The translations under genes were made by a program, and so were the position numbers. The notes beneath the pieces are model-generated. The model was not told the origin of the DNA, did not search any database, and worked only from the letters and a program-made list of their open reading frames with translations. From assembly GCA_020342235.1 (NCBI GenBank), contig CP073212.1, positions 1,798,001-1,862,000 on the forward strand: DNA of 64,000 nt. Reading direction: 5' to 3'. Below, piece after piece: positions 1-9,403 of the stretch (positions are counted from its first letter, which is position 1; the number at the start of each line of letters is the position of its first letter). The stretch comes from Saccharomycopsis phalli. Taxonomy: Eukaryota > Ascomycota > Saccharomycetes > Ascoideales > Saccharomycopsidaceae.

Positions 1-2
1 GA

Positions 3-185
3 CAGCGGGAGCAGTTGGTGAATTCGCGGAATACTTTGATGGAGGCTGACGGATATGTGGACAAGAGTATTCGGACTCTTCGGACAATGAGCCGGCGGAT
101 GGCGGCGAACAAGTTGATAAGCTATTCGATTATAGCGGTGTTGATTATTTTGATATTTTTAGTGTTGGTGAGCAAGTTTAGATAG
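3..185 (+). CDS. VTI1: Vti1-type Qb SNARE, C-terminal end only
   Basis: The window opens inside this gene; only the last 60 codons are present, in the frame starting at base 3 and stopping at 183-185. The residues read as the end of a SNARE helix (VDKSIRTLRTMSRRMAANK) followed by an 18- to 20-residue hydrophobic tail anchor and a short basic end (SKFR). The combination 'LRTM-RR--ANK-ISY-IIAVLI' is characteristic of Vti1, the v-SNARE for Golgi-to-prevacuole, vacuolar and intra-Golgi fusion. The protein would be anchored by its C-terminus with the SNARE motif in the cytosol. Identity is inferred from this tail alone, so another Qb SNARE such as Bos1 is not strictly excluded, but the tail fits Vti1 best. 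Confidence 0.82.
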   Translation, partial: QREQLVNSRNTLMEADGYVDKSIRTLRTMSRRMAANKLISYSIIAVLIILIFLVLVSKFR

Positions 186-308
186 TACATGAGTCTTGTG
201 ACTGTAGACTAGGTAATGAGAGGTTAACAGTTGTATGAGATGAGTGAGGAGATGAGTGGAGGGGATAAGAAAATGGGATAAAGAGATGGTTAGATATATA
301 ATGATTGA

Positions 309-619
309 TGCAATATAATAACTAGAATACGAGTTGGTAAATAGCTAAAATATATTCGCTGGATAATTCAGAGAAAAGTCGGGCTATTTATTCTTGAAAA
401 TGAAATAACCGTTTGTCAAAGAACCAAGACCTCTTGGGATTTTTTATCTTCAGATGTAATTTCAGGAAGTACAGCACAATAGAAAAGGAAGAAGCGCAGT
501 TACCAAGACGAGCACAATTGATAAAAGTTAGTGTAATTGCGGAAGGAAGTGGAAATGGTGCGTAGTCAAGTATTGAGAGACCAACGGATTAGTTTAGCTT
601 CATAAAGAGTACCCTTACA
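309..619 (-). mobile_element. Solo LTR of the TGTAATA/TATTACA family (copy 1)
   Basis: About 311 bp, with ends close to TGTAATA...TATTACA, flanked by a perfect 5-bp duplication ATTGA (304-308 and 620-624). It is homologous in reverse orientation to the copy at 5438-5715, including a TATA-like 'agtataaatag' segment and a shared 'CCAACTC.TAT.CTAG' end. No internal region adjoins it, so it is a solo LTR, a fossil of an LTR retrotransposon. Superfamily is unknown; a 5-bp duplication suits both copia-like and gypsy-like elements. Confidence 0.8.
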
Positions 620-827
620 ATTGAGATGAAAGGTGAAGAAGAAATGATGAAGAAATGATTATAGAAAATATGATAAAGATGAAGATCTGATGATAGAGAT
701 GGATGCCTAGATGATGGACAATGGAATGGTGATGGACAATGGAATGGAGATGATAGATTGAGATAATATATGGTGGACAATTGGTAGATGGAATGATTTA
801 TGGTGATGAACAATGGCTAGTTGATGA

Positions 828-1240
828 TAATAAATAATATGCTTATTTACTTCTATAGCTATACTAGGCTCCCCAGAAGGGTGTGATTGATATTTCACCG
901 TCTAAAAAACCAAGGACGGCGCTGCTAATTTTGGAGTCGAGAGAAAACCCTTTGAATGGGGATAAAAACTTTCGACTTGATCTTTAAGGAACTGTTGGAG
1001 AGAGATGACTCAGAAAGAGCTATGGAATCTCACCCCCGGAGGGACTACCTTCCCGGCCACCCTTCTTGTGTACTGTAAAAGGAAAAGGAATCTACCCATC
1101 CAGAACTAACGTGTAGAAACCTACAAGAGAATGGACTGATTTTGCGTCTGTAAAGAGGCGGCGAATCTGCGCTCTGGTTGTGAGGCCTTTGCCGATTGTT
1201 TCCTGAGTTCGGAATACCTCTAAACATGGGCATGATAGGT
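828..1240 (-). mobile_element. LINE-like 3' fragment (family B, copy 2)
   Basis: Read on the minus strand this is a ~410-bp piece ending in a conserved 3' module: a small hairpin (CCGTC/GACGG stem), then GAGCCTAGTATAGCTATAG, then an A/T-rich repeated tail at 828-842. It is about 95% identical by eye to the copy at 32843-33195 but extends some 80 bp further in the 5' direction, so the copies are 5'-truncated to different points, as target-primed reverse transcription gives. A reading frame ending in TQEGWPGR-stop is shared by both and may be the end of an ORF. The element's 5' end is not recognised. Confidence 0.65.
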
Positions 1241-1560
1241 CATGAAATATTGTTGGGGAGGGATTGTCGCACCTAGGGTAGTTGATGATGATTGATGGAA
1301 ATGGACAATTGGTGAATGATGATAGATGGTGGAAAACTGCTAGATGATGATAAATGTAGACGGGGATTATCAGATTACATTTAGTGACTCAATACACAAC
1401 GTCAAAGCACGAATAGCGACCATGTACCAGTATTAAACAATTACAACCAGTGAATATTTTAAATATTCACAATGCCAAAGTGGTCAATGCCAAACGGACT
1501 ACGAATAAACAAATAACTACGCACGGTGCTATGTCAGTACAGAATCGCAAGTCAACAGTA

Positions 1561-1662
1561 CTGTCTCGAGGGTATTAGAATCGTACGTCACTCTCTCAAA
1601 TATCAGAATCGTACGTCACTCTCTCGAGTATCAGAATCGTACGTCACTCTCTCGAGTATCAG
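1561..1662. repeat. 28-bp tandem repeat upstream of SIN3
   Basis: About three and a half copies of a 28-bp unit containing GAATCGTACGTCACTCTCTC, with unit starts at 1573, 1601, 1629 and 1657. It ends about 15 bp before the CACGTG site of the SIN3 promoter. Confidence 0.9.
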
Positions 1663-1674
1663 CAACCTCCACAC

Positions 1675-1690
1675 CACGTGATCTTACCCG
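1675..1690. promoter_or_regulatory. SIN3 promoter: CACGTG next to TTACCCG
   Basis: CACGTG (1675-1680) and TTACCCG (1684-1690) lie 43-58 bp before the SIN3 start codon. CACGTGA is the Cbf1-type E-box and TTACCCG is the core of the Reb1 site in budding yeasts. The same pair makes up the array at 16455-16670. Assignment to these factors is inferred from motif identity. Confidence 0.6.
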
Positions 1691-1732
1691 CCTGAACCTC
1701 ATCTTAATTCGCACCAGTTTTCCAGTCTAGAC

Positions 1733-4700
1733 ATGTCTGAACAACCAGTGATGCCAAATCAACCGGCATTGGCAGGGTCATTTACGCGAATTCCCCCCCT
1801 TCAGGAGACTGTGCCGGGTCCCGAGGCTGGGCGCAGAAACTTTGATGGGTACCAATTACCGTCGATTGACCGGGGCTACGACCAGGTAAGTTGTTGGAGT
1901 GAAAGAGTGTACTAACGTTAGGAATATCGAAAGGAGGAGTACCGAAAGGAGGAATATCGAAAAGAAGAGTTCCGAGAAGAGTTTCGAGAAGAGTTTCGAA
2001 AAGAGGTGCAGGATCAGCAGGACCTCCGGCAAGAAGAGCGGAACCAGCCGCGGACGGCGTATGGCCGCCGGTTGAACATTGACGACGCGCTCTCGTACTT
2101 GGACACGGTCAAGTCGCAGTTCCAGGGCAATCCGGACGTGTACAACAACTTCTTGGACATTATGAAGGAGTTCAACACCCAAAAGATCGACACTCCGGGG
2201 GTCATTGAGCGGGTGTCGACGCTCTTTCGCGGGCACACGTTGCTCGTCGAAGGTTTCAACACGTTTTTGCCACCAGGATACTCGATTGTGTGTTCGTCCG
2301 ACCCCAACGACCCGAACCCGATCCGCGTGACCACGCCCAACGGTACCATCACCACAGGATCAGAGCCGTGGCGATATCCGGCACGGTACGAGGAGCCGAA
2401 GCTCGAGAGCACGGTTCCGGTGGAGATGGACGATGCGATTGGCTATGTGAACAAGATCAAGGTGCGGTTCACCAACGAGCCGCACATTTACAAGAACTTC
2501 TTGGACTTGCTTCAGACGTACCGTCGGGAGCAGCGGCCGATCCTGGAGGTGTACCAGCAGGTTGCAGTGCTTTTCAAAGGCGCGCCGGACTTGTTGGCCG
2601 ACTTCAAGAAGTTTCTTCCTGAGCCCGAGTCCGTGGACGACGACCCGGCCGAGCTCCCGCCGTACGGGAACTTCCAGGCGGGTGCGCCGTACGTGCCCGA
2701 GGAGCCCGTTGGGTACGAGCCGCGGGAGCTGCACGAGCGCGGGCCGCCGGCCGCCCGGCAGCAGCCGGTGGTGTACACCAGTGGGGCGGTGCAGGCGGTC
2801 GGGGACATGGACGAGGTCTTGGGGCAGCTCGAGCGGGTGAAGAAGCACATCTCCAACAAGGCGAGCTACAGCAACTTTGTGAAGCTCCTCAACCTCTACT
2901 GCCAGGAGATTATCGACAAGCGCATGTTGGTCGAGCGCGTCGAGTACTATCTTGGCGACTCGGCCGAGTTGTTTGCCTGGTTCAAGCGGTATGTCGGCTT
3001 CAAGGACGCACCGCTCAGCATGGAGGCCATTGACTTCAAGAAGCACCGGCTCGAGCTCGGATTGTGCAAGCGGTATGGCGCATCGTACCGACAAATCCCC
3101 AAGTCCGAGACATACATGCCGTGTTCCGGCCGGGACCAAATGTGCTGGGAGGTGTTGAACGACGAGTGGGTGTCTCACCCGACGTGGGACTCCGAGGAGA
3201 GCGGGTATATTGCGCACCGGAAGAACCAGTACGAGGACAATTTGTTCCGCATCGAGGAGGAGCGGCATGAGTACGATTTCTACATGGAGAACAACTTGCG
3301 CACGATCCAGACGTTGGAGGTGATTGCCGCACAGCTCGAGAACATGTCTGCCGACGCCCGAGCCCGGCTCCGCTTGCCTGAGGGCTTGGGACACACCTCG
3401 AAGACAATCTACAAGAAGATCATCCGCAAGGTGTATGGCCGCGAAAAGGGCTTCAAGGTCATTGATGCGCTCCACGAGCGGCCTGACGTCGCAGTTCCGC
3501 TAGTCTTGCGCCGCTTGAAGCAGAAGGACCTCGAGTGGAGGCAGTCCCACTTTGAGTGGTGCAAGTTCTGGCGTGAGCAGGAGTTGAAGCTCTTCTACAA
3601 GTCCTTGGACCACATTGGCCTCACGTTCAAACAGACTGACAAGAAGCTCTTGACCACCAAACAGCTCATCAGCGAGCTCAGCCCAGTGCCAGTCGAGTCC
3701 GCTGGGAAACGGCTTATTCCCCTCGCACCAAAGGCCTCCGAGCAACTTGAATACGACTTCACCGACGAGCTGGTGTTGGTCGACGTCAGCCGTTTGGTGG
3801 TGGCGTTTCTCAACTGCAGCACATACTCGTCCAACGACAAGCTACGCTTGAACGGGTTCTTCAACGGATTTCTCGGGCTTTTTTTCCGCCTCGCACCGTC
3901 CACAGTGAGCCAGCTTCCAAAACTCGCAGTCAAGCATGACGACGAGGACACGCCGCGACAGAAAACCGACGAACGCAAACGGCATCGCGACCCGGACTTG
4001 TTGCGCGATGTCTTGCGGAAGCACAAGCGACCCAACCCAGGGAAACGCGACGCCGAGCCGCTCGACGAGTCCGAGCCAAGCACCCTTGATGAGCCGTGGA
4101 TCCAGACGTTGAGCAAGGACCAGCTCGAGACCATTGCCCAGCCCGACGAGCAGTTGAACACAGCAGGCCGTCGCGCAGTGTACAACTTGTTTGGCAACAC
4201 CACGATCTACGTGTTCTTCCGGTACTTGCGCACGCTCTACGAACGGTTGTCCGAGTTGAAGCAGATGAACCGCGAGATCGAGCAGGAGATCCGCAGCCGC
4301 AGAGACGTGCCGTTTGCCCGCGACTTGGACTTGCTCTCGCACCAATTGGAGGAGATGGGCATCCAGATCTCTGCCGAGGACAGCTACCTGCAGGTGCTCG
4401 CACTCTCCACCAGGCTCATTGAGGGTGAGATCGAGCACCAGTGGTTCGAAGAGACTTTGCGCCAGGCGTACCGAAACCGTGGATTCAAGTTGTTCACCGT
4501 CGATAAGGTGGTTCAGGGGTTGGTCAAGCACATGCACAACATCACCTCCGATCACCGGGCTTCCGAGATCATGGTGCTCTTTGAGCATGACCGCAATTCG
4601 CCCATCATGTCGACCCGCGGCCAGATCGTCTACCGGATGAAGGTCCGGGCCTTGATGAACCCAGAGGAAAACATGTTCCGCATCGAGTACAACGAGGATA

Positions 4701-5182
4701 AGCACCGGGCAGTAGTGCAGTTTGTCGCCTTGGACGACTTGACCTTGAAGGACAAGCGCAGCCCGCACGAGCAGTGGAACTACTACCTCACGAGCTACTT
4801 CATGAGCCATCCAACCGAGGGCGTGCCCTTGGACAGAATCAACTTTCCGTTTTTGCGCTCCTCGGTCAGCGACGACGCCTTGGAAAATGCCTCTGTCGAC
4901 GGCTATGTCTCCAACCAGCTCCAGTTGCAAATCTCTCAGGACGACTACAAGATGCGCTTCACCAAGCGCGGCCATGACGAGTATACACGATATACAGTAT
5001 ATACGTCTCCTCTGGACGAACGAACCACACGCAGCCGCGCCGATCGCCAGGAGAAATTGGCGTCGGTCGTTGATGGCGAGTTTGGCTGGAGAAACCAGTT
5101 GGAGGATGCAGAGATTGAGGCCGGCGAGGCTAGGTTTAGGGAATTGGTGTCGGAGCATAATGAAGGGCCGCGAGTGCTGTAA
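1733..5182 (+). CDS. SIN3: Sin3, scaffold of the Rpd3 histone deacetylase complexes (one intron)
   Basis: Coding exons 1733-1885 and 1922-5182 join to 1137 residues. The 36-nt intron has GTAAGT, a TACTAAC branch site and TTAG; unspliced, it brings a stop into frame. Sin3 carries no catalytic activity but bridges sequence-specific repressors to Rpd3. Three paired amphipathic helix domains lie near residues 103-172, 218-290 and 347-413, followed by the histone deacetylase interaction domain near 433-540 (LCKRYGASYRQIP...) and a conserved C-terminal region to about 1050. Just after the intron there is an unusual charged stretch of EYRKE and FREE repeats. At 1137 residues it is shorter than S. 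cerevisiae Sin3 (about 1536), mainly through less low-complexity sequence between domains. CTI6, another Rpd3L subunit, lies 10 kb away. Confidence 0.95.
1886..1921 (+). other. 36-nt spliceosomal intron in SIN3
   Basis: Donor GTAAGT, perfect branch site TACTAAC at 1910-1916 and acceptor TTAG ending at 1921. Only five bases separate the branch motif from the end of the intron. Removing it joins the reading frames exactly and removes an in-frame TAA. Confidence 0.92.
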
Positions 5183-5437
5183 ATGGGGTGTAGCTAGAGG
5201 TTAGGAATAGGATAGTTTATAATATAATAATTGAATTAATAGTGTAAGGATGTCGACAGTTGCTATTGTCTGTAGAAAGAAAGTCGGCACCTGCTGCACT
5301 GGTGTCTTTATTTACACTTGAATGCAATTCTCAGTAGAAACAATTGGACCTAGCTAAACCAACACCTTGCAACTGAATCACCAGAATGAGTCGAGAGGAA
5401 AATCTCTTCATTACTCAAATACTTTGATTATAGTGCG

Positions 5438-5715
5438 TGTAATAAAAGAGTTGCATTTCTTACTGAAGCTATACTAATCCATGCTTCTTGGCTACAATCT
5501 TTTCCTCTTCTTCCAGTAATTACGCTGGCTTTTATCAATTGTGTTCGTCTTGGAAACTGCGCTTCCTTTTTCCATTGTGCTGTACTTCTTCCTGAAATCA
5601 CATCTGAAGATGAAAACAATCACAATAGGTCTCAGTTCTTCTCCGACAAGATCATTTCATTTTCAAGTATAAATAGCCCAGCTTTTCGCCATTTGCCAAC
5701 TCCTATCCTATTACA
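5438..5715 (+). mobile_element. Solo LTR of the TGTAATA/TATTACA family (copy 2)
   Basis: 278 bp, beginning TGTAATAAAAG and ending CTATTACA, flanked by a perfect 5-bp duplication GTGCG (5433-5437 and 5716-5720). It contains a TATA-like box (AGTATAAATAG). It lies about 125 bp from tRNA-Glu, on the 3' side of the tRNA. No internal region remains; this is a relatively well-preserved solo LTR fossil. Confidence 0.88.
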
Positions 5716-5840
5716 GTGCGTGCCATCAGCTATCATTGCATCCCGCTGCAATCACTGGATCTACTTCTACATACGAAATAAATCATACTTTGGCCAATAT
5801 TAAATTCCTTTGCAAAAAAGAACAAAAAACAAAAAAGAAA

Positions 5841-5912
5841 CTCCGATACCGGGAGTCGAACCCGGGTCTGCTCGGTGAAAGCGAACCGTGCTAGCCGTTA
5901 CACTATATCGGA
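5841..5912 (-). tRNA. tRNA-Glu (anticodon UUC)
   Basis: The reverse complement starts TCCGATATAGTGTAACGGCT, has the anticodon loop CTTTCAC (anticodon TTC), a T-arm GGTTCGACTCC and ends TATCGGAG; it pairs as a 72-nt cloverleaf without an intron and closely matches yeast tRNA-Glu(UUC). CCA is not encoded. Downstream on the minus strand are several T-runs (5819-5840) suited to RNA polymerase III termination. Confidence 0.97.
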
Positions 5913-7084
5913 CCAATTACACGGATTTTTGAAATGTTAATTATTTATTCAAAGGAAATTTCCCATGCCTGATTGGGCAAATGTCTTTAAAGCGTCCCCA
6001 TAAACCCAAAGTCTGTCTGGCAGTCTAGATCAGTGATTAGTCTTGGAGGCCGAGTCACAAACTATCTGAATAGTCAGTAACTGAAAGCTTAGACTTGCCA
6101 GAGGGCTTGCCCAGACATGTTTAGCATCTTGGTGTCAGTCTAAGATGGACTGAACCACGATCCAATCATTCCCTGTGTTGAGTCCAAGGTATACTGTAAT
6201 AGAGAAAAGATGAAAAGCCAAAGGCCAAGGTTTAACCAGGATAAAGTGTTGCTCTTTGAATGGAGAAATCATTTACGGATTGGGGGTATAAGGCAAACGC
6301 AATTTAAGATCACGAATTAGATCTGAGATGGCTGCAATTTTGAATCGGTTCATATGAACAAAGACTATGATTGTGATGGTCTACGTGTATGGATGTTCAT
6401 CAAGCCAAAGAGTATACCAATGAAAGAAAAAGAAAAGTTTGTTTACATTGAAAAATGGCAGCAAGAGAAGCAGTTTGGTGATTATAGATGCCTGAGTACT
6501 GTTAAAATGAGAGCTGCACATTCAAGGAACAGACAATCATTAGAGAAGCTGAGAATGAATTTTACAATACGGGCCATGCCCCAGGGTGAGTCATACCTCA
6601 AGGCGAGTCCTTTGGTACGGTAATAGACTCAAACCATAGTTGGAAGTTCCAATGGCCATGAAAAGTCACACGGAGTTGCTCTGTAGAATAGAAAGAAAAT
6701 GGAGAATTTAGATGTAGGAACAGTCAATGCTGATTAAGTAGAATAGATCTAAGGAAAGGTATTGAATTAATTATTCAAGCAACAATTCAACACAGTCTAT
6801 CCTTTGTTGGAAATTGACACATTACTGATGTCGACATTTATTGCAGAGTTTGCTAATATGAAAACATCCCAAAGTGACTAGGCGACACTAGTTCCGTATC
6901 TAATTAGCCAGCAGACTAGTTGAGACTATTGGAACACCCTACCAGGTCAACTCTCACTACATTTCACCAACTACATTTCACTAACTCCATTTCACAGACT
7001 ACATCCCAGATTCACACCAACTACACCCTAAATCCAGGTTAATTCCACCTACACTATGACTTCTCACTGACATTCCATTTCTAC
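5913..7084. other. Gene-free stretch between tRNA-Glu and LHP1
   Basis: AT-rich DNA with no convincing gene. An 89-codon ORF (6354-6623, plus) has no recognisable domain and is treated as chance. At 6945-7020 a short imprecise repeat (CTACATTTCACCAACTACA) precedes the 3' end of LHP1. Confidence 0.5.
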
Positions 7085-7858
7085 CTAATCCTTGGAAACT
7101 CTCCCCGGCTTGCCCTTTCCTCGGTGAAACTTGCCCCTCTTCTGACCCTTTTTAAACTTATTCTCCGCCTCCTTCATCTCAACATACGCAGGCTTGCTCA
7201 TGGTCAACAACTCGGCCTCTTGGTACTTTGCCCCAGCCTTTAAGAAACCCTCGGCATCCTCAATCTTCTCAAACTCTACGAAAACACTACCCTTGAAAGG
7301 TTTCTCCTTGCCAAACCCACGGCGCATGCGAACTTGCTTGGTTTTGCCAAACTTTTCAAAGTACTTCTCCAACTCCTCTTGAAGACCAGTGGTCTCGTCG
7401 GTTGGGAACCCCTTGGCGTACACTGACCGTTGGAACGCATTGTTCTTCTGCTCATCGTTTGGGGCAACAAGCGGCTCCTTGCGTCTGACCAACGTGCCGT
7501 CTGGCGATACTTCCAAAACGCTCGATTCGCGAAGTGCTTGCACCACGCTCTCCACTGGACGGTACTTTTTCATCCGGGAAAATTGAGCAATCGTGGCGAT
7601 GGTGACGTATCCCTCTGGGTTTGACTGGACCAATCGCCAGAGAAACTTGTCGTTTGGAAGGTTCGAGTCCGAAAAGTAGAACTCGACTTGCTTCACCACT
7701 GCGTCCTTGTCAATTGGCTCTTCATTTGCCTCTGGCTTTGCTTCTGACTTTTCCTCAGTCTTTTCCTCGACTTTCTCGGTGACTGCCGTCTCAGTTGACT
7801 GCTTTTCAACTGGCTCTGCGCGGGTTTCCTCGACAATTGGTTTACTCTCCTCCGTCAT
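7085..7858 (-). CDS. LHP1: La protein, RNA chaperone for RNA polymerase III transcripts
   Basis: 257 residues, close to S. cerevisiae Lhp1 (275). La proteins bind the 3' UUU-OH of nascent pre-tRNAs, U6 and other pol III RNAs, protecting them from exonucleases and helping them fold. The order is an acidic, Glu/Lys-rich N-terminus (1-46), the La motif (about 48-132, with QVEFYFSDSNLPNDKFLW and the KYR segment), an RRM (about 145-225, SVYAKGFP and GSVFVEF as its RNP2 and RNP1 strands) and a basic tail (FKKGQKRGKFHRGKGK) typical of the family. It probably acts in the nucleus. An AAAAAAAATTTTT element lies about 20 bp upstream of the start (7879-7891), the kind of motif common before ribosome-biogenesis genes. 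Confidence 0.95.
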   Translation of the reverse strand: MTEESKPIVEETRAEPVEKQSTETAVTEKVEEKTEEKSEAKPEANEEPIDKDAVVKQVEFYFSDSNLPNDKFLWRLVQSNPEGYVTIATIAQFSRMKKYRPVESVVQALRESSVLEVSPDGTLVRRKEPLVAPNDEQKNNAFQRSVYAKGFPTDETTGLQEELEKYFEKFGKTKQVRMRRGFGKEKPFKGSVFVEFEKIEDAEGFLKAGAKYQEAELLTMSKPAYVEMKEAENKFKKGQKRGKFHRGKGKPGRVSKD

Positions 7859-8598
7859 GATGTATAGCAGAGGTGCTCAAAAAAAATTTTTCACGCGGCC
7901 AGATGCCGCAGTCACTTGGGATGGGCAGAGGATAGAGGGGAATGAGGAAGAAGGAGGGAGGAGGAGGAAAGAAGGAGAATGGGGGGAAAGAAGAAAAGGT
8001 GAAATATAGAGGGGGTAAAGAGTGAAAGTGGAGAGGTGATGATATGAGGAGTGTGGGATATATTTAATGCGGTGGGAGACGTAATACATGAAATGTGGTG
8101 ATGAATAAAGACGTGGAGATGGATTATGATAATGAATAAAGATATTAAGACAAATTATAATAATAAAAACGGAAAGACGGGAAGACGACAAGACGCCATA
8201 GAAGCGTACTTACAATCTATGTCAGACAAACAATGTGAGATTGTATGCAGTCTGATTTTTAACAGCAATGGTGCATATAATCCGACATTTGATCCACTCG
8301 GATATCAAGCAACTCATATTCAAGACCATTTAGCGTTGGAAATTGGCAATGGTGACGCCTTTTGGAGAATTCCCCTGGATGCCAGGGAATATAGACACTA
8401 AAACAATACTGAGTCGATATTTGTTCTCAGCTAGATGCGCATGGACTGACACTTGGGCCAAGTGCTGATAACATCGTGGTATAGTTATTAAAGTGGACGA
8501 TGTTATGTCATGGCATGAAATTATTCAAGGCTGTGCTATGTTGAGGATTTTGCTTGACTTGATTCATTATCTTTGGAGGCTGTAGTAGAACCACACGA

Positions 8599-8812
8599 TA
8601 TTCATTATCGAAGGTCGTGTCATATTCATATCGAAAGATGGCATATTCATTATTGAAGGTCGTGTCATATTCATATCGAAAGATGGCATATTCATTATCG
8701 AAGGTCATGTCATATTCATATCGAAAGATGGCATATTCATTATCGAAGGTCATGTCATATTCATATCGAAAGATGGCATATTCATTATCGAAAGTCATGT
8801 CTTTGATATTAT
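8599..8812. repeat. 45-bp minisatellite, almost 5 copies
   Basis: Unit of 45 bp containing CATATTCATATCGAAAGATG and CATATTCATTATCGAAGGTC. Because 45 is a multiple of three, both strands read as open repetitive frames (MSYSYRKMAYSLSKV on plus, YAIFRYEYDMTFDNE on minus). No start context, domain or promoter supports either as a gene. Confidence 0.9.
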
Positions 8813-8889
8813 CATCGAAAGTCATCGAAAGTCATCTCTCATGACTCTCCTATCTCTTGTCAACAATGGTCTAACCAGTTCGTTTATAA

Positions 8890-9080
8890 TAGCCATTTGC
8901 GCACTAAACTATACTAAGCTCCAGAAAAGGATATTAACAATTCACGTCCAAAGACAGCCCCGTTGAATAGGGCCAGAGAACCTTGGATACAATTTTGACT
9001 AAATCACATCAGGTTAATGACAAAAAGAGCCATGGTCTTGTTCCAGGACTACCTGGCTGCGCATTATCTTACAAAGAGGA
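8890..9080 (-). mobile_element. LINE-like 3' fragment (family B, copy 3, diverged)
   Basis: Diverged relative of the copies at 828-1240 and 32843-33195: it shares AAACTATACTAAGCTCC, the 'GTTGAATAGGG' and 'AAAGAGCCATGG' segments and the order of blocks. No hairpin or clean tail is preserved, so it is an old copy. Confidence 0.5.
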
Positions 9081-9129
9081 GCCTCAGGGTAGAGTTGATG
9101 GTAATTGAATATTAGCCAGGAAACGTATC

Positions 9130-9320
9130 CCATTCATGTTGTTAATACTACAAATCACTATTAAGTCGCTTTTAAGATAGTACAAGACACAATTAGGACA
9201 CTTCAAACCACTATTAATACACTATTCAGATACTACAAGCCACTACAATTACTATTAAGACACTATTCAGATACTACAAATCACTATTAAGACACTATAA
9301 CCCACTATAACTCACCTCAA
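9130..9320. repeat. Degenerate CACTATTAAGACACTA repeats
   Basis: Imperfect repeats of about 14-25 bp built from CACTATTAAGACACTATT and GATACTACAA, directly before the VPS70-like gene promoter. Confidence 0.7.
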
Positions 9321-9403
9321 GTCTCTACGTGATCTGGAACTTGTAATATCACGTGCATCGTGGCTTTATTCTATATATACTCCTTTGTTCCCTGTTTTCT
9401 TCA

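Noticed and set aside
589-898. Minus-strand ORFs next to the first solo LTR
   Set aside because: Simple GATGG/ATGGACAATGG repeats translate into low-complexity Ser/Pro/His/Ile protein; no domain, and it overlaps mobile-element sequence.
6354-6623. 89-codon ORF between tRNA-Glu and LHP1
   Set aside because: Has an ATG but no recognisable motif, unusual composition for the neighbourhood and no conserved context; expected by chance in this AT-rich DNA.
8126-8401. 91-codon ORF upstream of the 45-bp minisatellite
   Set aside because: No family resemblance, and no promoter element recognised. Kept out for lack of support, though it is not excluded.
8508-8844. Repetitive ORFs on both strands over the 45-bp repeat
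   Set aside because: A repeat unit divisible by three without stops is open by construction on both strands.
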